64,000 nucleotides of DNA, taken from the NCBI GenBank assembly GCA_014529385.2, contig CM043971.1, positions 28,659,709 to 28,723,708 on the forward strand, read 5' to 3'. The notes below the pieces were generated by a model. That model saw only the letters and a list, made by a program, of their open reading frames with translations. It was not told where the DNA came from and did not search any database. Positions 33,913 through 45,983 of the stretch are shown here, piece after piece. Numbering within the stretch: position 1 is the first letter of the stretch; the number at the start of each line of letters is the position of its first letter. Made by a program: the position numbers and the translations under genes. This DNA comes from Adiantum capillus-veneris. Its lineage: Eukaryota; Streptophyta; Polypodiopsida; Polypodiales; Pteridaceae.

Positions 33913-35613
33913 GTGTGTGTGTTTTTTGTCAAACTCTCTTTTGAGTGTTACCACTCACTAACCTTTGACACAAGTCATGCATGAGCCATGGGATAGAAGG
34001 GCTTCTTAGGAAAAGATTAAATGAAAGGGCAAAATAAAGGTGCAAGCCTTTAAAAAATTTGTCTTGTGACAAGACATATCCAATAGTACTGAGGCATAAG
34101 GTGTTGAAAAGCAAAAGGGGGGTATCTCATGGGACAATGAAATGGGCCAAGTGCCCCCTAGTAGAAATGACCCATATAGAGTACTGAGATCTAGTCAAAT
34201 TGTTACCAAAGGCATAAGAAATTGTCTCATCACATCACATGCATGCCCCCCCCCCCCCTCCTAGTGGATAGCAAAGTGAAGTGGATAGCAAAGTGAAGGT
34301 CATGAGTCATGACTCATAGTCACCTTTTTCATTCTAGGAGAGTACACAAGGTAAGAATTATCAAAGCTTGCAAAAAGTGACCATATTACACAAATGCTAT
34401 TAAATGTGGTTATGTGCTCTCACATCAAAAGGAAGGGAAGTGTATGTATGTACATGAAAGCAAAAGGCAAAATTTTAACAAGTAAATTAGTGTGTGCACA
34501 ACATTACTAGATCATGGGGTTAGTGACATGGCCTTACATTATAATAAGGTGGTGGATGAGATGGGACACGGCAAGGACAATCTTGCCATTTTGTAGATTA
34601 AGTATATATCTATGCTTATAAGTTAGGTCATTAGCTACAGAGAAAGCTCTCTGCACATACCATCACATTTTCTGTGATTATGGCAAGCAAGCCTCCCTCC
34701 GTAGCCAACAAGGTATTAAGCATCATGATCAGAAGAGTGATTGATCTTTGGAAAGAAAGAAACACCCAAAAAAGTTTGCCCTCCTGTAGAGCTTGTTAAT
34801 ATACTAATCTAGACAGTATCCTTCCTTATGAAGGGAATCTACATAGGTTTTTCAAAGAGACAAGACAATTTCTGTACAAGCTTTGTTGATGATGAGATCC
34901 CTCTTCAGATGAACCTGGAAATAGAAGTGTCGAATGTACCCTTTTCCTCCTTGCAGATAAATTTGCACCAAGAAGCAGAGACAATAAGACCACTGATTCT
35001 ATTGACATAGGTATCTTAGTCCAATTTCGCTCAGAAATGATCGCATCAAACAAGAACCTGCGGTGCCCTGCCCTGGCAATCAGGCTTTCCTTCCTCCAGT
35101 ATGCCTAAAGACATGCAAAACCTCAAGCCCATCCTTTGTTCCTCTTCACAAAATGACGTACTTACCCCTGGATAAATAGGAAATGTATCTCAAGGCTTTA
35201 AGCCCTACCCTTGCATATACAAGGGAAAACATGACGATGTCACCATTTTGCCTCCACACTCCCCAAGCTCTTGCAAAACAGAAGACATCCATACCATTGT
35301 TGAGCACGTCAGTAAAGCACGCATTCTTGCTCCTCAATGAGCTTCTCTCTCAGAAAACTTCTGCCTGCTTCTGTCCCCCGCTCAATAGAGTAGGCACGGC
35401 TACGAGCTTTGCTTTCCTCAACCCACATGATGCACCTCATAGCATAGCATCTGTGAAAAAAAAAACGATTGCTTTGACAACATAATGCGTCTGGCGAGGA
35501 TTAGATATGCAGTCATTCTGGCATCTCACATTACATACATATCTACAAGTTCCCTTAATATAAGATACACTTGAGATTCAAGTATGTTGCTGACATGCCT
35601 GCCACCATATTGT
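33913..35613. other. DELLA 3' flank and intergenic sequence
   Basis: Contains a C13 run at 34246-34258. A 39-codon plus-strand frame begins at 34679 (MASKPPSVANK), about 75 bases after the TATATATC string at 34604, but too little is visible to call a gene. The part nearest 35613 should include the DELLA 3' UTR; no clear polyadenylation signal was picked out. Confidence 0.4.
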
Positions 35614-37983
35614 CTAGCCACATTGCCATGCGGAAGCTGCAATGAGCGGGCGGCTATGCCAGCCGAGAGTTATACAACCCTTGTTCTCCTCCACCGTATA
35701 GCCCTCTCCTGAAAAGTACTTCAGAAGCATGCTTGCTTGCTTGAAGGCATTAGACCCCAAATGCAAGGGGCGAAACCCAGCATTCGACATTCGTTTCCTC
35801 CATTGCGAGAGTGGCTCGTGCCTTTCCACCCTTTCTACACCCTCACATGCCACTATATTCGCAATCTCCCTCGAAAGATACATCTCTGTGCATGCCATCT
35901 CCGTGCACTGTGGGTGTAGAGAGCAGGCCTCCAAGGAATCAAACATTGTTGAATAGTAGTGAAGGGCCTCCACGAACCTCTCTAAAAACACATTGCTGTT
36001 GTGGTTTGCTTCTTGCTCAACCACAGTGATGACTTTCGGGTTTAAGCGCTTTATGGAACACAGGACCTCCTCTATGGGGGTCTTTGATGGATCTGAGGCA
36101 ACATGGCCACATAGGAGTCGATGCAGTTGAAATATTGAGTTCACAGCGATGGCTTCCCCCGGTTTGACATCAAAATACCATGGCTTTACATCGTCTAGCT
36201 TAGTTGCTACCATTCCTCTGAAGGAAAATTCCACATTCACAGACCCAGCAAGTTGAGCTAGCTTCATTCCAATCTCTTGCAAGACATCCTTGCTGTCCGG
36301 GTGCGGCGGACCAATGCCCGTCATACGCAAGTGCGGTGGCCCTCCGGGTCGAAGCGCCAGCGCTTGAATAAGAGCTGGCCATTGCAAGCCTTGCATCAAG
36401 TTGAAATCTATAACATGAACAAACTTGTGCCCCTGAAAGGCTTCCAAAATAGCCTGATTTGCCGTGAAATGGGCAAATTTCAAATAAGGGCAAGCTTCAT
36501 AGAAATTCGAGTAGAGCAACTCTGAGATGGCGTCGACTCGGGAAAGATAGGCCCAGTCCTCATTGCTACCAGGAGAAATGCGGCGTGCAAGAGCCTCGAC
36601 AAAGTGGTTAGCTACCTTGCTCATAGCTCCACTAGTTGATGAAGCCAGTCTCTTAATTTCTCTCACCATATCCACAGCAGCAGCTAGCTCACTGTTTTGT
36701 ATAGCTTCAGCACAAGCCATGAGCAAGTGAACAAGCTTGATTCCTGACTCTTGTGCACCATCATCGTTGGTATCAATATATGCCCCTGCTTGCGCTGTCT
36801 GACTATGGGGAAGTTTGTCAGATGTATGATCACGAGGGCTAGAATGCTCCTGATATGGCATACTTATGGGGCTAGAGTGGGAAGGCGAAGCACTTGCCCT
36901 TATCTTGGCCTCCAATGATATCGCCTCTACTGGGTTCTGTCGAAGCTGATGTGGCTGTGGAAGATGAACAGCAGGGCTGTCTTGATATGGTGCTCTACTA
37001 TTGCTGCTTTGAGAAGAGGCAGGAGCAGGGGCTGCACATGGTTGTCTCATTTGACGGTACGTGTGCTGCTGTGAAACGTTTCCACATGGGTGAGGTTGTG
37101 CAATTGATGCCATATGTTGTTGGTGCAAGCTAGGCATGCTGCTTGATTTTGGGAGGGGATTAAGGCCGGTCGAAAACGCGCTACCAAAGAAAGGGCTCTG
37201 TTGAGACCGATGATCTCCTGCTCTATTTGGGTACAAGCTTCCCATTTGGTTTGAAGACACCTGATCTTCCACAATCTTGTACTGTTGCATGTCTCCCATC
37301 TCTTCATTCAACATCATCATGCCAGAGTAGCACTTTGGCACATTACTAGTAGCAGAGGAGGCTCCATTGTGGCCAATAGCATCTTTGATCAGCTGCGAAA
37401 TGGACGGTGTGCTCTCCGCCGCCGAAGGTTGCATGAGAATCGATGACACGCTCTGCTTCTGCGAGCAATTCGCAAATGGAGCACCAACCTCGACTTTCTG
37501 TGAAGAGCTGTATTGATCCATGCAGGGTTCCCCTCCCATAGAGCGAGTTAAGGGCCCATACGCATCCTCCAATGCGTAACACAGGGGGGTTTGCGGCGGA
37601 AGCGTATTCTCTTGGAAGCTCTGAGTGCTACCTGCATCTGGGGTGCCGCATACAAGAGAGGAAGGGGCAAGCTCTTCAATCATGCACTCAACCCATGAAG
37701 CCATGTCTGATGGGTTGTAATGAACAGCCTCTGATGAGAGGTGAGAGAGAACCCCTGTGTCTTGCGATGCGCATAGCGACTCGAGCTGCTCCAGGCGCTG
37801 CGCAACGAGAGCTAGATCTGAAGCCTTCACATTGTAGCCAGCATCTGCAAGAAGAGCTTCAATATCTGCATCAGACCAGAGCCCCATATTGTTCTGCTTG
37901 TCCGGTGGGCAATTCATCATCTCCTGCTGCATAAACAAGCTCTGGTTGAATTTGCTTCCTGGTTGCATGCTGTTGCAGCCCAT
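35614..37983 (-). CDS. DELLA-type GRAS protein, gibberellin-pathway growth repressor
   Basis: This is an uninterrupted 789-codon frame. N-terminal regulatory region: residues 36-52 read WSDADIEALLADAGYNV, aligning with the DELLA motif but with E-A-L-L-A in place of D-E-L-L-A. LEQLE at 64-68 matches the LEXLE motif and VHYNP at 87-91 matches TVHYNP. Residues about 106-413 are a long Ser/Gln/Pro/His-rich linker. The GRAS domain spans 414-789: leucine-rich VHLLMACAEAIQ, VHVID at 522-526, LHRLL at 620-624, RVER at 718-721, and a SAW segment ending with W786. In the family, DELLA proteins sit in the nucleus, repress gibberellin-responsive growth through partner transcription factors, and are degraded after GID1-gibberellin binds the N-terminal motifs. 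That role is inferred here. At 789 residues it is longer than the usual 500-600, because of the linker. Intronless, as DELLA genes usually are. The ATG is the first in frame, followed by MGCNSMQPG. Confidence 0.93.
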   Translation of the reverse strand: MGCNSMQPGSKFNQSLFMQQEMMNCPPDKQNNMGLWSDADIEALLADAGYNVKASDLALVAQRLEQLESLCASQDTGVLSHLSSEAVHYNPSDMASWVECMIEELAPSSLVCGTPDAGSTQSFQENTLPPQTPLCYALEDAYGPLTRSMGGEPCMDQYSSSQKVEVGAPFANCSQKQSVSSILMQPSAAESTPSISQLIKDAIGHNGASSATSNVPKCYSGMMMLNEEMGDMQQYKIVEDQVSSNQMGSLYPNRAGDHRSQQSPFFGSAFSTGLNPLPKSSSMPSLHQQHMASIAQPHPCGNVSQQHTYRQMRQPCAAPAPASSQSSNSRAPYQDSPAVHLPQPHQLRQNPVEAISLEAKIRASASPSHSSPISMPYQEHSSPRDHTSDKLPHSQTAQAGAYIDTNDDGAQESGIKLVHLLMACAEAIQNSELAAAVDMVREIKRLASSTSGAMSKVANHFVEALARRISPGSNEDWAYLSRVDAISELLYSNFYEACPYLKFAHFTANQAILEAFQGHKFVHVIDFNLMQGLQWPALIQALALRPGGPPHLRMTGIGPPHPDSKDVLQEIGMKLAQLAGSVNVEFSFRGMVATKLDDVKPWYFDVKPGEAIAVNSIFQLHRLLCGHVASDPSKTPIEEVLCSIKRLNPKVITVVEQEANHNSNVFLERFVEALHYYSTMFDSLEACSLHPQCTEMACTEMYLSREIANIVACEGVERVERHEPLSQWRKRMSNAGFRPLHLGSNAFKQASMLLKYFSGEGYTVEENKGCITLGWHSRPLIAASAWQCG

Positions 37984-39145
37984 TTATTAAGCTTTAATGG
38001 AGTTCTTCCACTAGCAGAGTGCTAGAGAGAGAATTTAGTGAGAGAAAACAGCAACGCTTCTCTTGATCTGCTCATGGAAGTCTTCGTGAAGGGATTCTTC
38101 GTAAGTATTGTTGCAAATGTCTTCATGAGTGCAGCAGAAGCAGAGAAATCAAGGGACGGGGCCTAAAGAGTCTGTGGGCGTGTACGAGTGCGCGCGTGTG
38201 TGTGTATGTGTGTGTATATGTGTGTGCGCAGATTGAGGCAACAAGCAAGAGAATATCATTCACAGACCTTATGATCTATCTTTGGCAAGGTCAACAATGA
38301 GGGGAGAGAGAGACGTGCGAAACTGGATAGAGGACGTAGAGAGAGAGAGAGAGAGAGATGTGGGTAGAGACTAGAGAGAGACTCATCACAGAGAGATAGA
38401 AGAGAAGGCATTTATGTGTCAAAATTGCGCCTTTAACAAGAGCGCAGGAGCCTAGAGGGTGTGTCTCAATTTGAAGAAGCTGTGACGACTGGCGAGATCG
38501 AGGTGTCTGTGTGTTCGTGTATTTGAGAGGAAGAGAGAGAGAGTGCACTGTGTGTATGTGGGGAGGAGAGAGAGTGAGTGTGAGTGTATGTGGAGTGCGC
38601 ACTCCGAGCGGAGGAGCGCTCTGCCTCGTGTACTTGTAGCAGGTGTAAGAAAGGAAGAAAAGGAAAGAGAGGATACATCAACTACAGAATGCGTGAAAGA
38701 GAGAGAACACAGAGTGAGAATCTAGAGAGAGACTGAGAGGAACGAAGAGAGAGGTGGGGTACTGTGCTGTGAGCAGGACGGAGAAACCATTAGCGTCTAG
38801 TCGGACCCAACAAGGAGCAGCCACACTAAAGAAACAGGTTGGCGACAACGCTAGCCAATCAATATTTCGAATCTTAAGAGCCTTTTCCCACGTCACTAGG
38901 AATTAGGGCATCCACGGTCACCTTAAGCATGTGTAACAGTCTGGAGTAGCAAGAATCAAGCTTGCCAACCCTACAAATTGGCAGAGCTAGACGTTCACGA
39001 CAGGTTTGCTCACATGAAGAGGTTGGGTAAACTACAACCAAGTGTAAATCAAGCATATACCTAGAAATAGGAGAGATTGAAGCAAGAGAAAGGCAAAGAG
39101 AGAGAGAGAGAGAGAGAGGAGCATAAGGACTGATTATCAAAACAC
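37984..39145 (-). other. DELLA upstream leader rich in GA/CT repeats
   Basis: About 1.1 kb lies between the ATG and a TATA box. It is packed with purine/pyrimidine runs on the coding strand (plus-strand GA runs at 38337-38357 and 39098-39117, and GT-rich sequence at 38190-38226). It probably forms a long 5' UTR, possibly with an intron; no splice sites were assigned. The frames within it are low complexity. Confidence 0.45.
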
Positions 39146-39148
39146 CCC

Positions 39149-39156
39149 TATTTATA
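39149..39156 (-). promoter_or_regulatory. Candidate DELLA TATA box
   Basis: The minus strand reads ATGTATAAATAGGGG here, a textbook plant TATA box. It points toward the DELLA gene 1.17 kb downstream. Transcription would start near 39120, inside or beside a GA run. Confidence 0.5.
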
Positions 39157-39714
39157 CATGACCGAATTGGAAATGTAGCTGATTAGAAAAATGGGCGGCT
39201 AGTGTGAAGGCTGATCAAAACAATGAATCAAATGGGCCCCTCAACCTTTTTTGTAATGAACAATTTTGTAATAGAAAAGCATATACCCCAGTAGTCCCCT
39301 CCTCATCGCTATCTAATCCCACCCTATCTCCTCTCTCTCCCTCTTTACCTATACACCACTAGGGTGCTCTAGCCAGTGAAACGTTCTCTTCAAAGAGCTC
39401 TACCACCATCTGCGAGAAAACCATTATGTTGAGACCTTACAGCACAAAACGCTAGAATTAAAGGTTGTATAGACATCTAGCAATGCAAAGTTGGTGTGGC
39501 TACTACACTGAATCTAGAGTAGCTCTCATCTACCCATTCCACTACGAGAACACCTCACAGAAGTGATATGTAAGGCATAGGGAACTCAAACATGCTCATC
39601 ACCACCCAGCCATGCCCTATATAAACCCTTGGCTAGCTAAATATAGGGACCCCCTTGACTGCATGTCCGTCCTGGCCCTTGGCCGTGCCTGGTCCTACCC
39701 TTGGCATGAGATTA
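39157..39714. other. Non-coding stretch, possible G6 3' LTR
   Basis: No gene. It lies where the 3' LTR of gypsy remnant G6 would be, next to the purine tract at about 39715-39732. Confidence 0.4.
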
Positions 39715-40990
39715 CTCCCCCCTTGGAGAAGCGTTTTCGTCCTCAAAAACAAGAGTGATGATACACTAATGTTTTCTACAGTGGCATCCTTCATGGATCC
39801 AACTGTTTAGTTGACTGGAACACGGTTCAACAGGAGGTTCAATGAAACCAAGAGTAACATCTTGATTTTTCACATTGTTGTCCATTTGCAACCATCTTGT
39901 GTTATCGATTCCTATCCAATCATAGTGTGTAGACTCCATTTAGAACTCACTCAAGTAGCTAAATGAGTTATCACAACTAGGATGTACCCAAAGAGTACCT
40001 CTTTTCACTTTCCTTGAAAGTAACCTGCTAACGTAACTCATCGGCCAAGTTTAAGTCCTTGACTTGTTCTCAAATTTCATTAGTAAACAACCCCATCATG
40101 GATAGTGTTCAAGGTTGAGAATCTGACTTATACATGAAAAGACTAAACCTAGTCACAAACATGCTTTAACTTATGGTAAGCAAACTCCAAGTAGAGCAAT
40201 AAATGCTTATTAGTTGGATTGCTTGGTGCTAATGTACGCACTTTGCATATCCCTTAGCACAAGATTACACTTTGTAATCTGCCTATCCCCGTGGATAACT
40301 GACAGTGCTGAGGTGTTTTCCCCACGATTTACAAACAGTCTTCCCAGATGGCTTGTAAACGGGGATCACAATATCATACAACATTGCTGAGCAAACCACA
40401 ATGTCCTGATGAATAACCATCCTGGTTAACGTGAAAAATCCACAAGCACCCAAACCGAGCCATGAACTCTATTGGTGATTGGTAGATCCAAAAGTAAGCT
40501 CAGAGAGATACTGCACAGAGTGAAAAATCCTTCATAAGCAACAACTTGATGAATATGCATGCCGTTCCAAATCAGCCTTTGCTAAACACTAGGGCCCATT
40601 ACACCTAGTGTGCATGCATTTAGCAAAAAACAGATCCGAACCTGTATATCCATGATCATCCTTTCCAATACTTATGGTGATGTGCGTAGCACACAATAAA
40701 GAGGAATCTAAATAGTTTCGAAAAGAAACTAAATTCTTTCTGTTGCAATCATTTGCAAGCCTTGGTAAAACGTTTGAACCATAATAGAAGGTGAAACATT
40801 AATCACTTATAGGGACAAAAAATGAAACTTTTTCATTAACAACTTAGAGCCTTGTTATATGTATAAACAACCATCTGTAATGTTGTTTAGCAGTACTTGT
40901 ACCTGAACAAGTCATTCTAAGTATCCGACAATTTTTGGCCACCGAAATTGCTCCTGATATGTCGTGCTGAAAATGGTCTAGAAAACAGAT
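39715..40990 (-). pseudogene. Ty3/gypsy G6 integrase remnant
   Basis: On the minus strand, a zinc-domain-like FRWPKIVGYLE lies near 40920-40950. An integrase core start with DLPITNRVHGSVWVLVDFSR (about 40415-40475) follows, then fragments resembling the second half of the core near 40300. A C-terminal FEDENASPRGE-stop lies at about 39720-39755, next to the G-rich tract CCAAGGGGGGAG. All are separated by stops and frameshifts. The purine tract marks the 3' end of the internal region. Confidence 0.6.
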
Positions 40991-41463
40991 GTGACTAGCA
41001 CCTAGGGACTTTGTCGTGACACATAATTGAAATAGTGGGTGCCAGTGTCAGTCCCAAAGACTCATATTCACCACATGTGGAATATGTCTCAACTAAGGAT
41101 GTCTGAAAAAAGAACATCCTACAAGTACAAGATGTACTTGTGTATGGAGGTAACTACAAACACTTTAGGATGGGAGTGAGAGGGACCCTCATTAGTCGGA
41201 CAACATGTGCCAAATCGAATCCGACAAGTGGGTTCATAACAGCATAATGTACATTGGACACTACGGCCCAAAATACTTGTTCCGACATGCCCTTGGCATG
41301 GCCCTGGGGATTGAACTGAAACTTCAGTTACTTGTATTCAAATGCATAGGAGCATGTCTCCCACCTGTGAAAAAACCAAGCAACATTGCACTGGAAACCC
41401 AGGGTGTTGCCTTTGCAATCCAAGCCTGTTGGGTAGAATCTACGTTGTCAAACCCCTTGTTAA
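40991..41463. other. Non-coding stretch left of copia B
   Basis: A 139-codon plus-strand frame here runs into the copia B LTR and has no recognisable content. Confidence 0.5.
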
Positions 41464-41738
41464 TGTTGAAGATGATGAAACAGGAAACAGAAGGAAGACA
41501 GCAACTCAGAGTAGGAAGAAGATGGAGAAGGAGAAGACACAAAGCTTGTGTACGAGATCTCTGTAGTCTCTCTCTGTATTGGAATAATAATGTATACAAA
41601 CTCAGAGCTACAAAGCTTATATGAAACCCTAAGAGATAAGGTGTCCTTTCACACCGGATGTCCAGGGGGAAAAACCCAGTGGGAGAAAAGTGCCCCTGGT
41701 GAAGCGCGTATACACACTAACACTACTACATGTCTACA
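41464..41738 (-). repeat. Copia B 3' LTR
   Basis: A 275-base LTR. On the coding strand it starts TGTAGACATG directly after the purine tract and ends in CTTCAACA. It is the complete copy, used to judge the truncation of the other one. Confidence 0.85.
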
Positions 41739-41785
41739 AATCCCCCCTGTAGTGATAGTGTGAATCCGTACAAGGTAGCAGATCA

Positions 41786-42415
41786 TCATGTGTATGAGAG
41801 TAAGCCCAAAGCTTTTCGGAAAGCTTCAAACTTTTCTCGTGATAACGCCTTCGTAAATAGATCTGCGATGTTATCCTGTGTAGGACAGTAAGTTAGTGTG
41901 ATATCCCCTGCATGTAGCCTTTCCCTGACATAGTGGTAGTGAACCTCTATGTGCTTTGTTCTTGCATGAAATACTGGATTCCTTGCAACTGCCATAGCAC
42001 TTTGACTGTCAATGAAAATGGTAGTGGGTGCCTGTTGACACTCACAAGGATCTGCCAATAACTTGCGTATCCATACACAATCAACTGTTGCCGTGAAAGC
42101 TGCCCTGTACTCAGCTTCACAAGTTGATGTAGCCACTGTGGGTTGCTTCTTGCTTAGCCAAGATATACATGCATTTCCCAAGAAAAAACAATTGCCACTT
42201 GTGGAATGTCGTGTGTCAAAATCACCAGCCCAATCTGAATCGCTGTAACCAAGAAGCTGCATAGAACTGTGCTTTCCATACATATCCCCCCTTGGAAAGA
42301 ACATGGCAAGATTAGGGGTACCTGAAAGGTAACGAAGTATGCGCTTCACAGCCTGCCAATGATGCATACCTGGGCTGTGCATAAATCTGCTTGCTTGTGA
42401 AACCCCAAAATTGAA
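41786..42415 (-). pseudogene. Copia B RNase H (C-terminal pol)
   Basis: From about 42410 on the minus strand the frame reads SRFMHSPGMHHWQAVKRIL and LRYLSGTPNLAMFF. RNase H follows with SDSDWAGDFDTRHSTSG, then TSTCEAEYRA and FIDSQSAMAVARNP, ending KALGLLSYT at 41786. It is offset by one frame from the RT upstream; the shift lies near 42407-42412 in VGFTS-type sequence. Apart from that shift it looks complete, with the DEDD-type acidic residues in place. Confidence 0.9.
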
Positions 42416-43631
42416 TGTCTGGACGAGTGTTGCCTGCCAAATATATCAAGCAACCAACCGCTGCTGCATAAGTATGTACATCAAAATTTTCTCCAGCATC
42501 ATGCATGCTCAACTTTGATCCAGTTTCTACGGGTGTAGAGATTGGCTTACAATTTTGCATACCAAACTTGTCCAAAATTTTATGCAAATATTTTGCCTGC
42601 AACATGTATATGCCATCCTCTGATTGCACAAACTGAATACCCAAGTAATAATGTAGCAAACCAAGATCAGACATCTCAAAGGTTTTTCTCAAAGCATCTT
42701 TAAACGCTTCAATTTCATTTGCATTATTGCCTGTAAGAAGCATATCATCCACATAAAGTGTTAGCATAATGAGAACTCCATCTCTCTTTTTGACATACAA
42801 AGTACTTTCTGTTGGACTATTCTGAAATCCCTGGCCAATCAAATAAGTATGTATCTTCTCATACCATGCTCTTGGAGCCTGTTTGAGACCATACAAAGCT
42901 TTACGCAATCTACATACCTTTTTCTCTTGACCTTTTACAACAAAACCACTTGGTTGACTTACATAAACTTCTTCCTGCAAATCACCATTCAAAAAAGCAG
43001 TTTTGATATCCAACTGATGCACTTTCCAACCATGATGAGCAGCAATTGCAACTAGTGATCTAACTGTGGACGCACGAGAAGTAGGAGCAAAGGTTTCATC
43101 ATAATCTATGCCTTTCTGTTGCGCATAGCCTTTTGCCACAAGCCTTGCTTTGTACCTGTCAACAGTACCATCTTGTTTCCTTTTTACCTTAAAAACCCAC
43201 TTTGTACCAATAGGCTTTTTACCTGTAGGCAAGTCCACTAGATCCCATGTATGATTCTTATGAATAGAATCAATTTCTTGCTGCATAGCATCTTTCCACT
43301 GAACACACTCTAAAGCTTGTTCAAATGAATCAGGCTCATCTGCATCACAAAGAGTACTAAAGCAAGCCAAATCTACTTGCTCTCTGCCAAAAGTAGTACC
43401 AGCACGTGTTTTTCGTGGCAACGGTGCATCCAACTTGCTATCCTGCAAAGTTTTCTGAACCCATTTAGGCAAGGTTCTTTCTTCCCTGAGAACTTCTTGC
43501 TCTTCACACACAATTTCCTCTACATCATGAGGTGTCACATGCTGATCAAAAGATTGATCAAGATTATCAACCTGTTGTGATTCTTGATTCTCCACAAAAG
43601 AAGGAAGCAAACCTTCAAATACATCATGTGT
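42312..43631 (-). pseudogene. Copia B reverse transcriptase
   Basis: A 432-codon frame, in the same frame as the upstream gag-pol frame but cut from it by the TAG at 43632-43634. It carries WVFKVKRKQDG and RYKARLVAKGYAQQKGIDY. Catalytic motifs are QLDIKTAFLNGDL (Asp 201) and LTLYVDDMLLTGN (D288, D289), followed by YYLGIQF. The RT palm is intact. The C-terminal 25 or so residues are out of frame because of the shift near 42410. The ATG at 43610 is internal, not a natural start. Confidence 0.92.
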
Positions 43632-45968
43632 CTACATATGAGGTACATCAAAAGCAACCATAGGTTGAGCAGTAGTTTCTGCAAAAATTACATCACGACT
43701 TTCAAAAATCTTGTTTGTAGCAGGATTGTAAAGTCTATAACCTTTACTTCCACTACTGTACCCCACAAATATACATTTGATTGCCTTATCATCAAGCTTC
43801 CCACGTAACTGCTGAGGGATGTGAGCATAAGCAAGACAACCAAAAACACGAAGATAATTGACTGAAGGTTTTCTGTCATACCAAGCTTCATATGGAGTAA
43901 CGGTCTTCAAGGCACGAGTAGGACACCTGTTCAAAACATGTGCTGCACAAGCAACTGCCTCCATCCATAGCTTATGAGGCAAACTCTTAGCCTTGAGCAT
44001 ACATCTAGCCGTCTCCATCAAAGACCTGTTCTTCCTTTCTGCAACACCATTCTGTTGTGGTGTGTATGGCATAGTGCATTGGTGTTTAATGCCTTTCTTT
44101 CCCAAAAAATCCTTAAATGCACGTGACATGTATTCACCTCCTCGATCGGTACGAAGAGTCTGTACTTTGCAACCTGTTTCATTTTCAACCATGGCGACAT
44201 AATGTTGAAAAACTGAAAACACATCTGACTTTGCTTTGAGTGGATACACCCAACAAAACCTGGAAAAGTCATCAATGAAGGTCACAAAATAAAGGCTGTT
44301 TCCTATAGATGGCGTCCTCATAGGACCACATACATCACTGTGTACAAGCTGCAACTTTCGTGTCCCTCTAACTGAACCATCCTGCGAAAATGAAAATATG
44401 TGCATCTTTCCAAGAACGCAACCTTCACATACATGTCTTGGTGGCATCTCCAATAAAGACAAATCATGCACCATATTATGACGTTGTAAAGTCATCAAAC
44501 TGCCATAAATAACATGCCCAAATCTAGCATGCCACAACTCAGCATCCTGCATGGCCTGAGTCTTTGTTTCTGCAATACATACCTGAATCTGCTTTTCATA
44601 ACGATCTAGCACAAATAGTCCATTTTCCAGCGTACCTGTAGTGATAAGAGAATAACCATTCTCTCGATCTCGTACAACACATCTGTCATCCTCAAAAATG
44701 ACCCGAAGACCATTTTTTGCAAGAGAGGATACAGACAACAAATTCTTCTTGATCCCTGAAACATATAAGACATCTAGCAAGCATAAATCTGAACCATCTG
44801 AAATGGTAATCAAAATCTTACCAACGCCTTTGATTGGATAAGAAGCATTATTTGCACATGTCACCTTCTTTCCTGCTGGAGCTGCATCCAATGAACAAAA
44901 CAAATCCTTCCTTGAAGTAATATGCCTGGATGCACCACTATCAAAGTACCAAATCATTTGTGTCTTGTCAACACTGTAAGCAGAAAAATCTGAACATACT
45001 ACAAAAGCATAAGAATCCTGCACAAAGTTTGCAGACTCTTCTTTAGCTGTAGAAGAATCACCAGAAGCTGAAACAACCAAACTTGACCTATTCTTCTTTT
45101 CTTTAGCAATTCGCTTTTTACACTCACTAATGTAGTGACCAGGTTTCTTGCAGTAGTGACATTTACCTTTCTTCTTGGACTTGTCGGAATCACCTTTAGA
45201 CTTCTCTGAAGACTGTCCTGCACCAGACTTGGAGTGATGAGCACTCTCTTTACCCTTGTTTTTGTTCTGTACAACAAGAGCATGATCCATACCATCCACC
45301 TGTAAAGACTTGTTCTTACGTAATTGATCCTCCTGCAATAGCAAAGCCACTAACTCTTCAAAATGAAGAGGGTCAGGATTAGCTCGCAAAGACAGAGTCA
45401 AAGAAGTCTGAAAAGTCAAATAAGATGGTGGTAGTGAATTGAGTGTTTTGGAAACCAAGTCCTTCTCTGGAATCACTTCATCAATGCTAAGCAATTGCTC
45501 TTTAAGATCCCTGATTTTTGTAAGATGCTCGACAATATCGTCACCTTTGTCCATCTGTATTTTGTCAAGTTGTTTCTTCAAAAACTCTATTCTGGCAGCG
45601 TTTCTTCCTCCAAACATAGCTTGCAGAGTGTTCCAAGCATCCTCAGAAGTTCTGCAAGATCTGATATGTGGTGTGATTGTCCTCTTTATGGTTAAGGCAA
45701 TAACAGCCATAGCCTGTGTATCTTTAGTATCCCATCTCTTTTGCTCTGGAGTGACTTGTGAGGGTCCTGCACCAACAGCTGCACCACGACCAGGCGTGGC
45801 AGGTGCAATGCTACCTGGACGAACTTCATCTCCAGATACATAATCCCACAATCCTTTACCAACCAAAACATTTTTGGCCATAAAAGACCAACGAGAATAG
45901 TTGGTACCATCCAATTTGTCTTCGGATGTAAACGCACCAAAAATCTCTTTCTCCGTAGATTGAGCCAT
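43632..45968 (-). pseudogene. Copia B gag, protease and integrase
   Basis: A 783-codon frame from 45983; the better start is the second Met (45968, MAQSTEKEIFG). Domains: gag with UBN2-type fold to about residue 240, CCHC knuckle C275/C278/H283/C288, protease WYFDSGASRHIT (D348-S-G), GAG-pre-integrase H485/H490/C519/C522, integrase D550, D613 and E649. There are 35 residues between the last two, a perfect DD35E. Every catalytic residue is present. A single TAG ends the frame just before RT; by position a CAG codon is the simplest ancestor. Confidence 0.93.
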
Positions 45969-45983
45969 ACTGTAGATGCACAC

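Noticed and set aside
34679-34798. 39-codon plus-strand frame MASKPPSVANK with TATA-like sequence upstream
   Set aside because: Too short, no homology recognised and no splice evidence; noted only as a possibility.
35729-37934. Plus-strand and alternative minus-strand frames inside the DELLA gene
   Set aside because: Shadows of the 789-codon GRAS frame.
41205-41624. 139-codon plus-strand frame
   Set aside because: It runs into the copia B LTR and has no domain; chance frame.
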